DNA of 64,000 bases from Lacibacter sp. H407 (GCF_037892605.1 NZ_JBBKTU010000001.1:2170001-2234000); one strand, 5' to 3'; numbered from the stretch's first letter, positions 48,309-56,610 are shown. The notes: generated by a model from the letters alone, not told the origin. Translations and numbers: made by a program.

Positions 48309-48965
48309 TTATAAACCTTCAACCAAACGAATCAATTCTTTATTCAGGTTCTGCACAGCTTCTTTTAATTTCCATTTCTGTTTGTTGCGTTCGCCTACGT
48401 AATTTGAAATACTTCTGATCTGGACAAACGGAATGTTTTCTTTCATACAAACGAGATGCAACGCAGCACCTTCCATATTCTCGATCTTCGCTTTATATTT
48501 TGTTTGATAAAGTTCAGCTGTTTTTTTGGCAGATGTAATTTGATTCACCGTAACACTTCCCACCAATGGCAATTTTGTACGTTCCATCAACATGGTAAAC
48601 GGATTCACCAGCTTTTTTTGTTTGAAAGGAAATTCATTGGCGGATAACAGTTTTAAATCAAACACATCTTTATAACCATCTATTTCCTGCACGCCCAAAT
48701 CGGCCAAGGCTTCTTGCTTTACAGCAACCACATCACCTAAATTCAAGGACTGGTCAAACGCACCGGCAATACCAGCCATTATCACGATATCGGGCTTTTT
48801 CACTTGTAAATGCTTCATCAACGCATAAGTGGTATTGATAGAACCAACGCCTGTAACCAGAAAATCGAGCTGTAAATCAATATAATCCAGCTTGTTAGTG
48901 GTGCGGCAATGTTGAATAAAGGGTTTGATTTCCAATACGGTGGCTGAAACAACTAAACAATTCAT
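48309..48965 (-). CDS. mqnB: Futalosine hydrolase
   Basis: 218 residues, PNP/MTA-nucleosidase fold. Seen: VTGVGSINTTYALM, IVIMAGIAGAFDQSLNLGDVV, and the substrate motif IENMEGAALHLVC followed by QIRSISNYVG with the catalytic-side residues. It removes the base from futalosine. Paired with mqnD; the other futalosine genes (mqnA, mqnC) are not in the window. Confidence 0.92.
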   Translation of the reverse strand: MNCLVVSATVLEIKPFIQHCRTTNKLDYIDLQLDFLVTGVGSINTTYALMKHLQVKKPDIVIMAGIAGAFDQSLNLGDVVAVKQEALADLGVQEIDGYKDVFDLKLLSANEFPFKQKKLVNPFTMLMERTKLPLVGSVTVNQITSAKKTAELYQTKYKAKIENMEGAALHLVCMKENIPFVQIRSISNYVGERNKQKWKLKEAVQNLNKELIRLVEGL

Positions 48966-49027
48966 GGGGCAAATTTCGGGAAGAATAAAACAAATCAGGG
49001 AATAACATCAAAATGCAGCATTCTTAT

Positions 49028-49035
49028 TACCTTTG
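49028..49035 (+). promoter_or_regulatory. -7 element upstream of the first pterin synthase
   Basis: TACCTTTG followed by CGGCCC, the same wording as the element before rpsF. It lies 28 bases before the ATG at 49063. There is no clear -33 TTG. Confidence 0.5.
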
Positions 49036-49062
49036 CGGCCCAACAATTTGAAGGGTTCGGCA

Positions 49063-49473
49063 ATGGTTTACTTAACACGATTAGAACATTTTAATGCGGC
49101 GCACAAGCTCTACAATCCAAACTGGAGTCTGGAGAAGAATGAAGCTATGTTCGGCAAATGTGCCAACGAAAACTGGCATGGGCATAATTATGATCTGTTT
49201 GTTACTATTAAAGGACAAGTGAATGAAGACACCGGTTTTTTGTTTGATGTAAAGAAACTAAGTGAGCTCATCAAAATTCATGTGCTGGAAAAACTCGATC
49301 ACAAGAACCTGAATATGGATGTTGATTTCATGCAGGGAAAAATGTGTTCTACTGAAAATCTGGCAAAAGCCATCTGGCAACAATTACAACCACATCTGCC
49401 TGCTGAAGTGTTGCTTCACTGCATTAAACTCTACGAAACGCCCCGCATTTACGTTGAATATTTTGGAGAATAA
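49063..49473 (+). CDS. 6-pyruvoyl-tetrahydropterin synthase homologue 1
   Basis: 136 residues, T-fold enzyme. Zinc histidines: His in HFNAAHKL and the pair in HGHNYDL; active-site Cys in FGKCANENWHGH; catalytic His in LDHKNLNMD and Glu in LYETPRIY. The Cys is five residues from HGH (C-x5-HGH), as in 6-pyruvoyl-tetrahydropterin synthase, rather than C-x3-HGH as in QueD. Probable substrate: dihydroneopterin triphosphate made by FolE. The ATG at 49063 is preferred over a TTG 30 bases upstream that lies inside the promoter box. 96 bases before its paralogue. Confidence 0.88.
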   Translation: MVYLTRLEHFNAAHKLYNPNWSLEKNEAMFGKCANENWHGHNYDLFVTIKGQVNEDTGFLFDVKKLSELIKIHVLEKLDHKNLNMDVDFMQGKMCSTENLAKAIWQQLQPHLPAEVLLHCIKLYETPRIYVEYFGE

Positions 49474-49569
49474 ACCTTTTGCGGCGTACCTTGTTATAGT
49501 TCTTCACTCGCCCTGCAAGGTGCTTTAATGAAAGTTCATGGCAGGTAAAATGTAATCAGGTTTTCTGTC

Positions 49570-49983
49570 ATGGAAAAAAAAGTATCCGTCTTTCGTCACG
49601 AACATTTTAACGCTGCCCATCGTTTATACAATCCGGAATGGACAAATGAGCGGAACGATGCCGTATTTGGCAAATGCAACAACCCATCGTTTCATGGTCA
49701 TAATTATGAACTGGTGGTAAAGATCACCGGTGTGCCTGATAAAGACACCGGCTATGTGATGGATCTGAAAGTATTGAGTGATTTAATAAAGAGAGAAATT
49801 CTTGAACGTTTCGATCATAAAAATCTGAATCTTGATACGGTTGAGTTCAAACATCTCAACCCAACAGCAGAACATATTGCCATTGTGATTCATGATTTGT
49901 TACGTCCACACATCGATGCAGAGAAAGATTTGCAGATACGTTTGTACGAAACACCAAGAAATTTTGTGGAATATCCGGCATGA
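49570..49983 (+). CDS. 6-pyruvoyl-tetrahydropterin synthase homologue 2
   Basis: 137 residues, a clear paralogue of the previous gene. The same residues are present: HFNAAHRL, FGKCNNPSFHGHNYEL with C-x5-HGH, FDHKNLNLD, LYETPRNF. The two copies agree in all catalytic residues but differ in the segment after NLN (DVDFMQGKM against DTVEFKHLN), which shapes the substrate mouth. It lies 57 bases before folE on the same strand. May act as a heteromer with copy 1 or on a different pterin. Confidence 0.88.
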   Translation: MEKKVSVFRHEHFNAAHRLYNPEWTNERNDAVFGKCNNPSFHGHNYELVVKITGVPDKDTGYVMDLKVLSDLIKREILERFDHKNLNLDTVEFKHLNPTAEHIAIVIHDLLRPHIDAEKDLQIRLYETPRNFVEYPA

Positions 49984-50040
49984 TTTGTCAATTACACGAC
50001 GGAGTTGGAAAAATATAATGATCAATTTTAAATATCGAAC

Positions 50041-50637
50041 ATGGCTTATAAAAAAACAGAAGAATACGAAGAGAAAGTAACGTTGGGATTAGTGGACAGT
50101 TACAAAAGTGCGCTTGAGTTGTTGGGTGAAGATCCTGAACGTGAAGGCCTCATAAAAACACCGGAGCGTGTTGCAAAAGCAATGCAGTACATGACGCAGG
50201 GCTACCAGATGGATGCAAAAGCAATTCTTGAAAGCGCCAAATTTCATGAAGAAGTGAGTGAGATGGTGATTGTAAAAGATATTGAGCTGTATAGTATGTG
50301 TGAACACCATATGCTGCCTTTCTTTGGTAAGGCGCATATTGCTTATATCCCCAACGGCTATATCACTGGGTTGAGCAAACTTGCAAGAGTGGTGGATGTG
50401 TATAGTCGCCGTTTGCAGGTGCAGGAGCGATTAACCACACAGATACTTGAAGCAATTAAGGAATCGTTGAATCCAATGGGGGTGGCGGTAGTCGTAGAAG
50501 CACAACATCTATGTATGATGATGCGTGGTGTGCAAAAGCAAAATTCTGTAACAACCACTTCAGCTTTTTCAGGTGAGTTTCAGAAACAGGCAACACGAAG
50601 TGAGTTCCTGAAACTGATCTCAGGTAAATTCAATTAA
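50041..50637 (+). CDS. folE: GTP cyclohydrolase I
   Basis: 198 residues. Zinc ligands in [11 protein letters not shown] and LCMMMRGVQ, the GTP-binding stretch [10 protein letters not shown], and RLTTQI. Converts GTP to 7,8-dihydroneopterin triphosphate, the precursor of folate and of tetrahydropterins. The two pterin synthases directly upstream point to the tetrahydropterin branch. Confidence 0.96.
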   Translation: MAYKKTEEYEEKVTLGLVDSYKSALELLGEDPEREGLIKTPERVAKAMQYMTQGYQMDAKAILESAKFHEEVSEMVIVKDIELYSMCEHHMLPFFGKAHIAYIPNGYITGLSKLARVVDVYSRRLQVQERLTTQILEAIKESLNPMGVAVVVEAQHLCMMMRGVQKQNSVTTTSAFSGEFQKQATRSEFLKLISGKFN

Positions 50638-50656
50638 ATTTTCTTTTTTGATAGTG

Positions 50657-50698
50657 GAAGTCTGTTGTAATTATTGCAACAGACTTCTTTATTTTTGG
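50657..50698 (+). terminator. Terminator of the pterin operon
   Basis: Stem GAAGTCTGTTG.. / ..CAACAGACTTC, extendable to 14 pairs with one wobble and a three-base loop, then TTTATTTTTGG. It lies 20 bases beyond the folE stop and overlaps the fabD promoter. Confidence 0.8.
50665..50697 (+). promoter_or_regulatory. Promoter of fabD
   Basis: TTG at 50665-50667, 22 bases, TATTTTTG at 50690-50697, a full match to TAnnTTTG. The ATG at 50715 follows within 18 bases. It shares bases with the folE terminator hairpin. Confidence 0.45.
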
Positions 50699-50714
50699 CC
50701 ATTAAATATTCATT

Positions 50715-51605
50715 ATGAAACATGCGTTTGTTTTTCCGGGTCAGGGTTCTCAGTTTAGCGGTATGGGGAAGAATTTGTATGATGCAGGAGTATCGGCCCA
50801 ACGATTGTTTGAATTAGCCAATGAAATTTTAGGTTTTCGTATTTCTGATATCATGTTCAATGGAACAGACGAAGACCTGAAGCAGACGAATGTAACACAG
50901 CCTGCTGTGTTCTTGCATTCGGCAATAGCATACAAAACAATTGAATCGGCAAAGCCGGATATGGTTGCAGGACATTCGTTGGGTGAGTTCAGTGCATTGG
51001 TGGCGAATGGTGTGTTGAGTTTTGAAGATGCATTGCAGTTAGTAAGCGTTCGTGCAACGGCTATGCAAAAAGCTTGTGAACTAAATCCTTCAACCATGGC
51101 TGCAGTACTGGCATTGGCAGATGAGAAAGTAGAAGAAGTTTGTAAGCAGGTGCAGGAAGAAACAGGTGAAGTTGTAGTGCCAGCAAATTACAATTGTCCC
51201 GGACAATTAGTGATCAGCGGTTCACTCAAAGGAATTGATATTGCCTGCGAACGGATGAAAGCGGCTGGTGCAAAACGTGCATTGGTATTACCGGTTGGTG
51301 GTGCGTTTCATAGTCCGCTGATGGAACCTGCACGTGAAGAATTAAAAGCAAAAATTGAAAGCACAAATTTCTATACACCGCAATGCGCCATTTACCAAAA
51401 CGTAGTTGCGAAAGCTGTATTGGACAAAGATGAGATTAAACAAAATTTAATTGATCAGTTAACCGGTGCTGTACGTTGGACACAAAGTGTGCAATCGATG
51501 ATCGCCGATGGTGCAAGCAAGTTTACAGAAGTTGGTCCGGGTAAAGTATTACAAGGGTTGGTACAAAAGATCAATAAAGAAATGGTGGTGGAAGGAGTGA
51601 ATTAA
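50715..51605 (+). CDS. fabD: Malonyl-CoA:ACP transacylase
   Basis: 296 residues. FVFPGQGSQFSGMGK at the start, nucleophile Ser in AGHSLGEFSAL, Arg in SVRATAMQ, and the catalytic His in VGGAFHSPLM. Loads malonyl groups on ACP for fatty acid synthesis. A single gene between two terminators. Confidence 0.96.
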   Translation: MKHAFVFPGQGSQFSGMGKNLYDAGVSAQRLFELANEILGFRISDIMFNGTDEDLKQTNVTQPAVFLHSAIAYKTIESAKPDMVAGHSLGEFSALVANGVLSFEDALQLVSVRATAMQKACELNPSTMAAVLALADEKVEEVCKQVQEETGEVVVPANYNCPGQLVISGSLKGIDIACERMKAAGAKRALVLPVGGAFHSPLMEPAREELKAKIESTNFYTPQCAIYQNVVAKAVLDKDEIKQNLIDQLTGAVRWTQSVQSMIADGASKFTEVGPGKVLQGLVQKINKEMVVEGVN

Positions 51606-51631
51606 TTGATGTACGAAGTAAGATGTACGAT

Positions 51632-51671
51632 AAAAGAAAGAGGCCGCAAATTGTTGCGGCCTCTTTCTTTT
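51632..51671. terminator. Bidirectional terminator, perfect 18-bp stem
   Basis: AAAAGAAAGAGGCCGCAA, loop ATTG, and the exact reverse complement TTGCGGCCTCTTTCTTTT. It sits between the converging fabD and GNAT genes; the GNAT stop starts on the next base. Its outer arms are A- and T-rich, allowing use in both directions. Confidence 0.9.
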
Positions 51672-52115
51672 TTAAACGGGTATGCTGCAATTGATCCACT
51701 CAGGATCAAAGTTGCTGTTATATTTTTTATAGAAATTAATGGCAGGTTCGTTCCATTCCAATACCTGCCATACAATACCGCTGAACTTTTTTTCTTTAGC
51801 TTCAACGATCAGTTGATCGAATAATAATTTACCGATGCCTTTTCCTCTTGCCTGTTCGGTTACAAGAATATCTTCTAAGTACATACGTTGACCTTTCCAT
51901 GTAGAGTAGCGGATATAATACAATGCAAAACCCAGCACAACATCATTTTCTTCTGCTACAAATGCCCGCCAAACGGGATTTGTTCCAAAACCGCTGTCAA
52001 CAAAATGTTCTAACGTAACTGTTACTTCTTCCGGTGCTTTTTCATAAAGCGCCAGCTCTTTTATAAGTTCCAGTAAGCGGGGACAATCTTCTTTTACAGC
52101 TCTTCTGATAATCAT
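51672..52115 (-). CDS. GNAT-family N-acetyltransferase
   Basis: 147 residues, full-length GNAT fold. IIRRAVKEDCPRLLELIKEL at the start, VLGFALYYIRYSTW, the acetyl-CoA pyrophosphate loop VTEQARGKGIGKLLFD, and ILEW-like NEPAINFYKKYNS at the end. Similar to the spermidine/diamine acetyltransferase-like group, but the substrate is not proven. A short hairpin repeat lies between it and the serine hydrolase on the same strand. Confidence 0.88.
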   Translation of the reverse strand: MIIRRAVKEDCPRLLELIKELALYEKAPEEVTVTLEHFVDSGFGTNPVWRAFVAEENDVVLGFALYYIRYSTWKGQRMYLEDILVTEQARGKGIGKLLFDQLIVEAKEKKFSGIVWQVLEWNEPAINFYKKYNSNFDPEWINCSIPV

Positions 52116-52130
52116 ACTTCTATTAATTTA

Positions 52131-52158
52131 CGTCTGACGGCTTTCAGCCGTACCGACG
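52131..52158. repeat. Small hairpin repeat (CGTCTGACG type), left copy
   Basis: CGTC-TG-ACGGCT-TTC-AGCCGT-ACC-GACG: an imperfect hairpin with a 6-bp inner and a 4-bp outer stem. It begins with CGTCTGACG, which recurs at 53988-54055 beyond the other end of the neighbouring gene. There is no T run for the minus-strand gene that ends here, so it is read as an intergenic repeat. Confidence 0.45.
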
Positions 52159-52162
52159 AAGT

Positions 52163-53965
52163 TTATTTTTTTCTTGTTGCTTTAAACGTTCCGTTTGGTT
52201 GTAAAAATGATAGAGCAATGATTTCACCTGCCTCATTTTTCTCAAAACGAACACTGTAACCGGATGCAATTTTTAAATTGAACACATCGGGCTTTACAGG
52301 CACTAATTCATAATCTGTTTGACCGGTTACAAATGCAATCAATGTGTTCTCTCCTTTGATATAAACTTTCACGAGAGTTGGTCCGGGTAATTCGTACTCG
52401 CCAACATATTTTTCAAGATCAGCTTTACTAACATCAATTGTTTCCACTTTTTTTGTGAATACGATATCTTTTACCCCAGCCTGCAAAGGCAACGACAATG
52501 ATTCAATTTCGCCCTTGATATTAATATTGAATTGCCCTTTCATCGCATCATCTTCTTCGGCAGTACCCAATTCTTCATCGTACGGAATAAAGTTGAAGTA
52601 ATTGAAATGATAATGCTTGATCTTAAAGTTGAGCCCATTGTATTTACCAATCAATGAATCTTTTTGTAAGTCAATTTTTAAAGTGCCATACCCTTCGTTG
52701 GTAAAAGTTCCGGTATAGTCCGTAATTGTATGTGTGGGTCTTGTTCCCCGCTTACGTTGTGTACTGTCGGCTTTCAGTTTTTCTTTTGCAGCAGCTTTTG
52801 CTTTATCAACGGCATTTTTTTGGGTGCGGTGCCAGTCTTTATATTTCAATCCGAGTAATCTATCAGCAATTGTATTGCGGATGATACCGGGAATAGGTGA
52901 TCCATTTTGATTTACCGATATAAAAATGCCAATACTATCAGTTGGAAAAAATGATGTGCTGCTGCTGAAACCGTCAATATTTCCTCCGTGCTCTACACGA
53001 TAATGACCACGGTAGTTTGCAAGGAACCATGCAAGACCATAATTGCTGAAGAATACATCCGGTTGTTCTTTGGTTGGTAATCCTGCACCAATGATCATTT
53101 GTGAACTGATAGCTTGATTGTAATACGAAGCAGGTAAAATTTCTTTACCGTTAAACTTACCTCCATTCACCCACATCATTACCCAATTCGCCATATCTTT
53201 TGCATTGGAGTTAATGGAACCAGCCGGACCAATGCCATCAATATTCATAAATTTCATTTTTGTTATTGCTCCATCTTTCTCGTTGTAGCCAAATGAATAA
53301 TCCAGTGCCTTCACATGATCATTCATAGATGTGTTGGATGCTGTCATGCTCAGTGGGGTAAAGAGTTGTTCTTTAACTAATGTTTCCCAACTCTTGCCGC
53401 TTAATTTTTCTGCCAGCACACCTTGTGTAAGAAACATAAAGTTGTTGTATTGCCATAGTCTGCGCAGCGGTGCAGTTTTTTCAAAATAGCGGATAATGTA
53501 AATTAAACTGTCTCTTCTTGTAGGCGCACCATACCAAGCAAGATCATGACGTGGTAAGCCAGTACGGTGGCTCATCATATCTCTTGCTGTCACATTGTTG
53601 TTCAAATCGTCATCAATAAATCGAAGCTCGGGCAAATATTGTGTAACGGGCTTATCTAGATCAAGTTTCCCTTCTTTCATCGGGAAGGCAAGTAAGGAAG
53701 ATGTAAATGCTTTGGTGCAACTGCCAATGGCAAACAATGTATTTTCAGTAACCGGTACTTTGTTTTCGTAATCTTTATAACCAAACCCTTTTGCCAGGAT
53801 CACTTTGTTTTTTTCAACCACAGCTACCGTTACACCTGCTGCACTCCATTCTTTTAAAATGCGATTGATGAATGTGTCAAGACCAGCTAAACGTTTGTCT
53901 GTTGTTTGTGCAGTTACCGATTGCAGGAGTAATACAGTAATGCAGAGAAGGGACATTTTTTTCAT
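52163..53965 (-). CDS. Serine hydrolase (beta-lactamase family) with DUF3471-like tail
   Basis: 600 residues with a signal peptide (about 1-19, ends VTAQ). Intact class C-type motifs: SxxK as AIGSCTKAF, the Tyr-x-Asn as WQYNNFMF, and HGG in VEHGGNIDGF. The C-terminal about 200 residues are a beta-rich module of the DUF3471 kind, split by a basic linker near residue 400 (KAAAKEKLKADSTQRKRG). Probably a periplasmic peptidase or esterase acting on D-amino-acid substrates; beta-lactam hydrolysis cannot be claimed. Flanked by related hairpin repeats. Confidence 0.88.
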   Translation of the reverse strand: MKKMSLLCITVLLLQSVTAQTTDKRLAGLDTFINRILKEWSAAGVTVAVVEKNKVILAKGFGYKDYENKVPVTENTLFAIGSCTKAFTSSLLAFPMKEGKLDLDKPVTQYLPELRFIDDDLNNNVTARDMMSHRTGLPRHDLAWYGAPTRRDSLIYIIRYFEKTAPLRRLWQYNNFMFLTQGVLAEKLSGKSWETLVKEQLFTPLSMTASNTSMNDHVKALDYSFGYNEKDGAITKMKFMNIDGIGPAGSINSNAKDMANWVMMWVNGGKFNGKEILPASYYNQAISSQMIIGAGLPTKEQPDVFFSNYGLAWFLANYRGHYRVEHGGNIDGFSSSTSFFPTDSIGIFISVNQNGSPIPGIIRNTIADRLLGLKYKDWHRTQKNAVDKAKAAAKEKLKADSTQRKRGTRPTHTITDYTGTFTNEGYGTLKIDLQKDSLIGKYNGLNFKIKHYHFNYFNFIPYDEELGTAEEDDAMKGQFNINIKGEIESLSLPLQAGVKDIVFTKKVETIDVSKADLEKYVGEYELPGPTLVKVYIKGENTLIAFVTGQTDYELVPVKPDVFNLKIASGYSVRFEKNEAGEIIALSFLQPNGTFKATRKK

Positions 53966-53987
53966 GTAGCGTTATTTTGGTTTTATA

Positions 53988-54055
53988 GCCATCTGACGCC
54001 TTCGTCTGATGGCATTATTTTTATTTTTTCGTCAGACGAGGGCGTCAGACGAAAA
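53988..54055. repeat. Cluster of CGTCAGACG-type hairpin repeats, right copies
   Basis: First hairpin 53988-54013: GCCATCTGACG-CCTT-CGTCTGATGGC, 11 pairs with one mismatch. Then a T-rich spacer, and 54030-54038 plus 54043-54051 each CGTCAGACG, a direct repeat that can also fold as TTTTCGTC...GACGAAAA. The last copy includes the TGA stop and final codons of the trans-sulfuration gene. The same nonamer, reverse-complemented, occurs at 52131. Confidence 0.5.
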
Positions 54056-55172
54056 GCAATGCCTGTTCAAAATCATTGATCAGATCTTTCACATCTTCAA
54101 TGCCAACTGAAATGCGTAACAAGTTATCAGGTGTTGGTGAAAGATCGCCTTCAATTGATTTACGGTGCTCAATTAAACTCTCTACACCTCCAAGACTTGT
54201 TGCATGTGTAAACAACTGCAGCTTATCTGCTAATTTCAATGCTGTTGTACGATCACCTTTTACAAGAATGGAAAGCATGCCGCCAAATCCGTTTGTCATT
54301 TGTCGTGCCGCCACTTCATATTGCGGATGCGATGCAAGGCCGGGATACAACACACGTTCAATTTTTGGATGTGCTTCAAGATACGTTGCTAATTGCATGG
54401 CATTGTTTGAATGAATCGGCATACGTGCTGTAAACGTTGTTAAGCTTCTGCACAACAACCAGCAATCGTAAGGCGATGGAACGGCGCCTCCAAGTCTCTG
54501 GCAGGCTTTAATAAATTCATAGCGTTGGTTATTCTCTCCAAAAATTAAAGCGCCTCCTAAAATATCACTATGTCCGCCAAGATATTTTGTGGTTGAATGT
54601 AATACGATATCAATCCCCAGTTCAATGGGTTTGGTATAGTAAGGAGTGGCCCATGTATTATCAGCAACTGTAAAACAGTTGTGTTCTTTTGCAATAGCTA
54701 CAACAGCCGCAAGGTCGGTTACTTTGATCAACGGATTAGAAGGTGTTTCGGTCCATACCAGTTTTGTATTGGGTTGAATTGCTTTTCGCAACGCAGCATG
54801 ATCCGTCATATCTACTAACGTGTACGATAAACCGAAACCGGAAAACATGGTATCAAGAATCGTACGGATGGAGAAATACGTATCATCCGGTAAAATAATG
54901 TGATCGCCTGTTTTTAAACTTTGAAATACTACAGTTGCTGCTGCAAGTCCGGATGCAAAACTTACACAGCCCACGCCGTTTTCCATCTTCGCCAGTTTTT
55001 GTTCAAGCGAATGACGATTGGGGTTGTCGTATCGAGAATAGAAGAAGCCACTGGGGTAACTGATACCGTCTTCACCACGTTCGAATGTGGTGGATAAAAT
55101 AATGGGCGACATTACTGCACCGCTTCCGTCTTTAATATTGTCTTCGTGTATAATGCGTGTTGAAAATTCCAT
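54045..55172 (-). CDS. PLP-dependent trans-sulfuration enzyme (cystathionine gamma-synthase/lyase family)
   Basis: 375 residues from the ATG at 55172. Cys/Met metabolism PLP family: TTFERGEDG, SRYDNPNRHSLEQKLA, ASGLAAATVV, and the PLP-Lys in LHSTTKYLGGHSDILGG. It builds or breaks cystathionine in Met/Cys synthesis; which direction cannot be read. An ATG at 55250 would add 26 residues that are basic and not family-like, and would leave 27 bases to the diverging DinB gene, too few for two promoters. The shorter start is preferred. Confidence 0.87.
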   Translation of the reverse strand: MEFSTRIIHEDNIKDGSGAVMSPIILSTTFERGEDGISYPSGFFYSRYDNPNRHSLEQKLAKMENGVGCVSFASGLAAATVVFQSLKTGDHIILPDDTYFSIRTILDTMFSGFGLSYTLVDMTDHAALRKAIQPNTKLVWTETPSNPLIKVTDLAAVVAIAKEHNCFTVADNTWATPYYTKPIELGIDIVLHSTTKYLGGHSDILGGALIFGENNQRYEFIKACQRLGGAVPSPYDCWLLCRSLTTFTARMPIHSNNAMQLATYLEAHPKIERVLYPGLASHPQYEVAARQMTNGFGGMLSILVKGDRTTALKLADKLQLFTHATSLGGVESLIEHRKSIEGDLSPTPDNLLRISVGIEDVKDLINDFEQALLFV

Positions 55173-55277
55173 ATGCCGTTGTATTTGTAATCCGTGGATA
55201 AATGTACGTAATCTGTGCTTTGCGATTTTACGGGCAGAAGATATATTCATTAATTTGAGCTACAAAAACATATTGAC

Positions 55278-55772
55278 ATGAAAGAATTACTTTCAGCTTA
55301 TGCTGCATATAATCGGTGGGCCTATCAAACGCTTACAGATACCATCCTTCAAATGGATGAGCATCTGCACCAACAGATCGTGAAAAGCAGTTTCCCGAAT
55401 TTGTACGCAACAATTCTCCATTTATGGGATGCAGAAAGCATTTGGTGGCAGCGAATGGAAGGGCATCAGCAAATGGTGATACCCAGCAAACAATTTAATC
55501 CAACCATGAAAGAAGCGGTGAATGGCTTACTGCAACAGGCAGGAGAGTGGGAAAGGTTTATAACCAGCACCACAGAAGAAAATCTGCAACGTGAATTTTA
55601 TTATAAAAATCTGAAAGGTGATTCGTTCCGTTCAGCAGTGTGGCAGGTAACACATCACTTGTTCAATCATGGTACTTATCACCGTGGACAACTGGTAACG
55701 ATGATGCGGGAGTTAGGTGTTACTGAAATTCCTGCAACAGATTTTATTCATTGGTATCGTACACGTGTCTGA
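55278..55772 (+). CDS. DinB-family putative metalloenzyme
   Basis: 164 residues, four-helix bundle. Metal-binding histidine positions are seen in ILHLWDAESIWWQRM and in VTHHLFNHGTYHRGQL. These fit the DinB/YfiT triad for a divalent metal. Related proteins are thiol-dependent transferases or damage-inducible proteins of unknown role. Single gene, diverging from the trans-sulfuration gene. Confidence 0.85.
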   Translation: MKELLSAYAAYNRWAYQTLTDTILQMDEHLHQQIVKSSFPNLYATILHLWDAESIWWQRMEGHQQMVIPSKQFNPTMKEAVNGLLQQAGEWERFITSTTEENLQREFYYKNLKGDSFRSAVWQVTHHLFNHGTYHRGQLVTMMRELGVTEIPATDFIHWYRTRV

Positions 55773-55801
55773 AGTCTCGAAGAACAAATTTTAATTCGCT
55801 A

Positions 55802-55866
55802 TGTTCCGTAGGAACAATTGATTGGTAGAAAGATAGTAATTAGGGGCTCTCGTGCCGTAGGTACGA
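55802..55866. repeat. Pair of short GTA-loop hairpins (intergenic repeat)
   Basis: TGTTCC-GTA-GGAACA (55802-55816) and TCGTGCC-GTA-GGTACGA (55850-55866, one G-T pair), both with the same CC-GTA-GG core and a GGTAGAAAGATAG spacer after the first. Repeats of this form recur between genes in Bacteroidota genomes (recalled knowledge). The rest of 55773-55944 shows no gene. Confidence 0.5.
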
Positions 55867-55944
55867 TTGAGAGAAATGTTGTTAATTAGATGAAAAAGGT
55901 CGAAATGGCATGAGAATAATTATACTAAAATGAGATTGTCGAAG

Positions 55945-56610
55945 CTAATTAGACTTATAGATGAGTTTGTTTTTCTTATCAATTAGCTCCATTCCTTTTA
56001 CAGTGAATTCTCTTTTACCAAACTGGTAAATTTCAGTGATTCCCCTGTCTGTCAAAACACTAGTTGGATAATTTAGCATTATCGTATATCTGGTCAATTT
56101 ATTCCACAAGTAATGAATTTTGTCATTAATTGCGTCGCCAATATTTACGTTTTGTTCTTCATTCTGTGTATAAAATGCAACATATTCCCCTCGTTTGGTT
56201 TTAATAATTCCATTTATATCGGTATAAAGCCTAGTCTCCTTGAAGCTTGAATCAAAAAATACTACGGCGTAGTTTGCGAATTTTTGATTTAGTATGTCAA
56301 CGAAAGTAAAAGTGACTAAACTATCTTCTTTAAATAACTGTGTAGTTATAGTTGTCTTTAATTCAGTCTCACATTCAGAAACTCCATTTAATAGAATCTT
56401 GTTGGCAGTTCTAATCCATTTGCCTTTTGAGATGCCAGCGTCAACGCAACCGCCAGTCACAATGAAAAAGGTAGAGTCGCTACAGAGAAGAAGTCTCGAA
56501 AACATCAGGTCTTGTGATAAATAAAAAGTATCAGTTTTTATGTTTCTCACCTGACTAAAAGTATTTGATGCGAATAGCGCCAAGATTAAAATTATATAAG
56601 AATATTTCAT
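55945..56610 (-). CDS. Secreted protein of unknown function
   Basis: 221 residues with a signal peptide (about 1-19, ends TFSQ). The mature part is beta-rich: FFIVTGGCVDAGISKGKWIRTANKILLNG is a likely lipocalin-like strand pair, with a later segment about 120-215. Two Cys (GGCVDAG, SECETE) could pair. The family is not recognised. By eye it is more AT-rich than the flanking genes, and it lies beside a short repeat pair, which suggests it moved in. A standalone minus-strand gene. Confidence 0.6.
   Translation of the reverse strand: MKYSYIILILALFASNTFSQVRNIKTDTFYLSQDLMFSRLLLCSDSTFFIVTGGCVDAGISKGKWIRTANKILLNGVSECETELKTTITTQLFKEDSLVTFTFVDILNQKFANYAVVFFDSSFKETRLYTDINGIIKTKRGEYVAFYTQNEEQNVNIGDAINDKIHYLWNKLTRYTIMLNYPTSVLTDRGITEIYQFGKREFTVKGMELIDKKNKLIYKSN

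Noticed and set aside
49063-49983. Annotation of the two pterin synthases as QueD (queuosine)
   Set aside because: The Cys is five residues from HGH in both, not three. No other queuosine gene is nearby.
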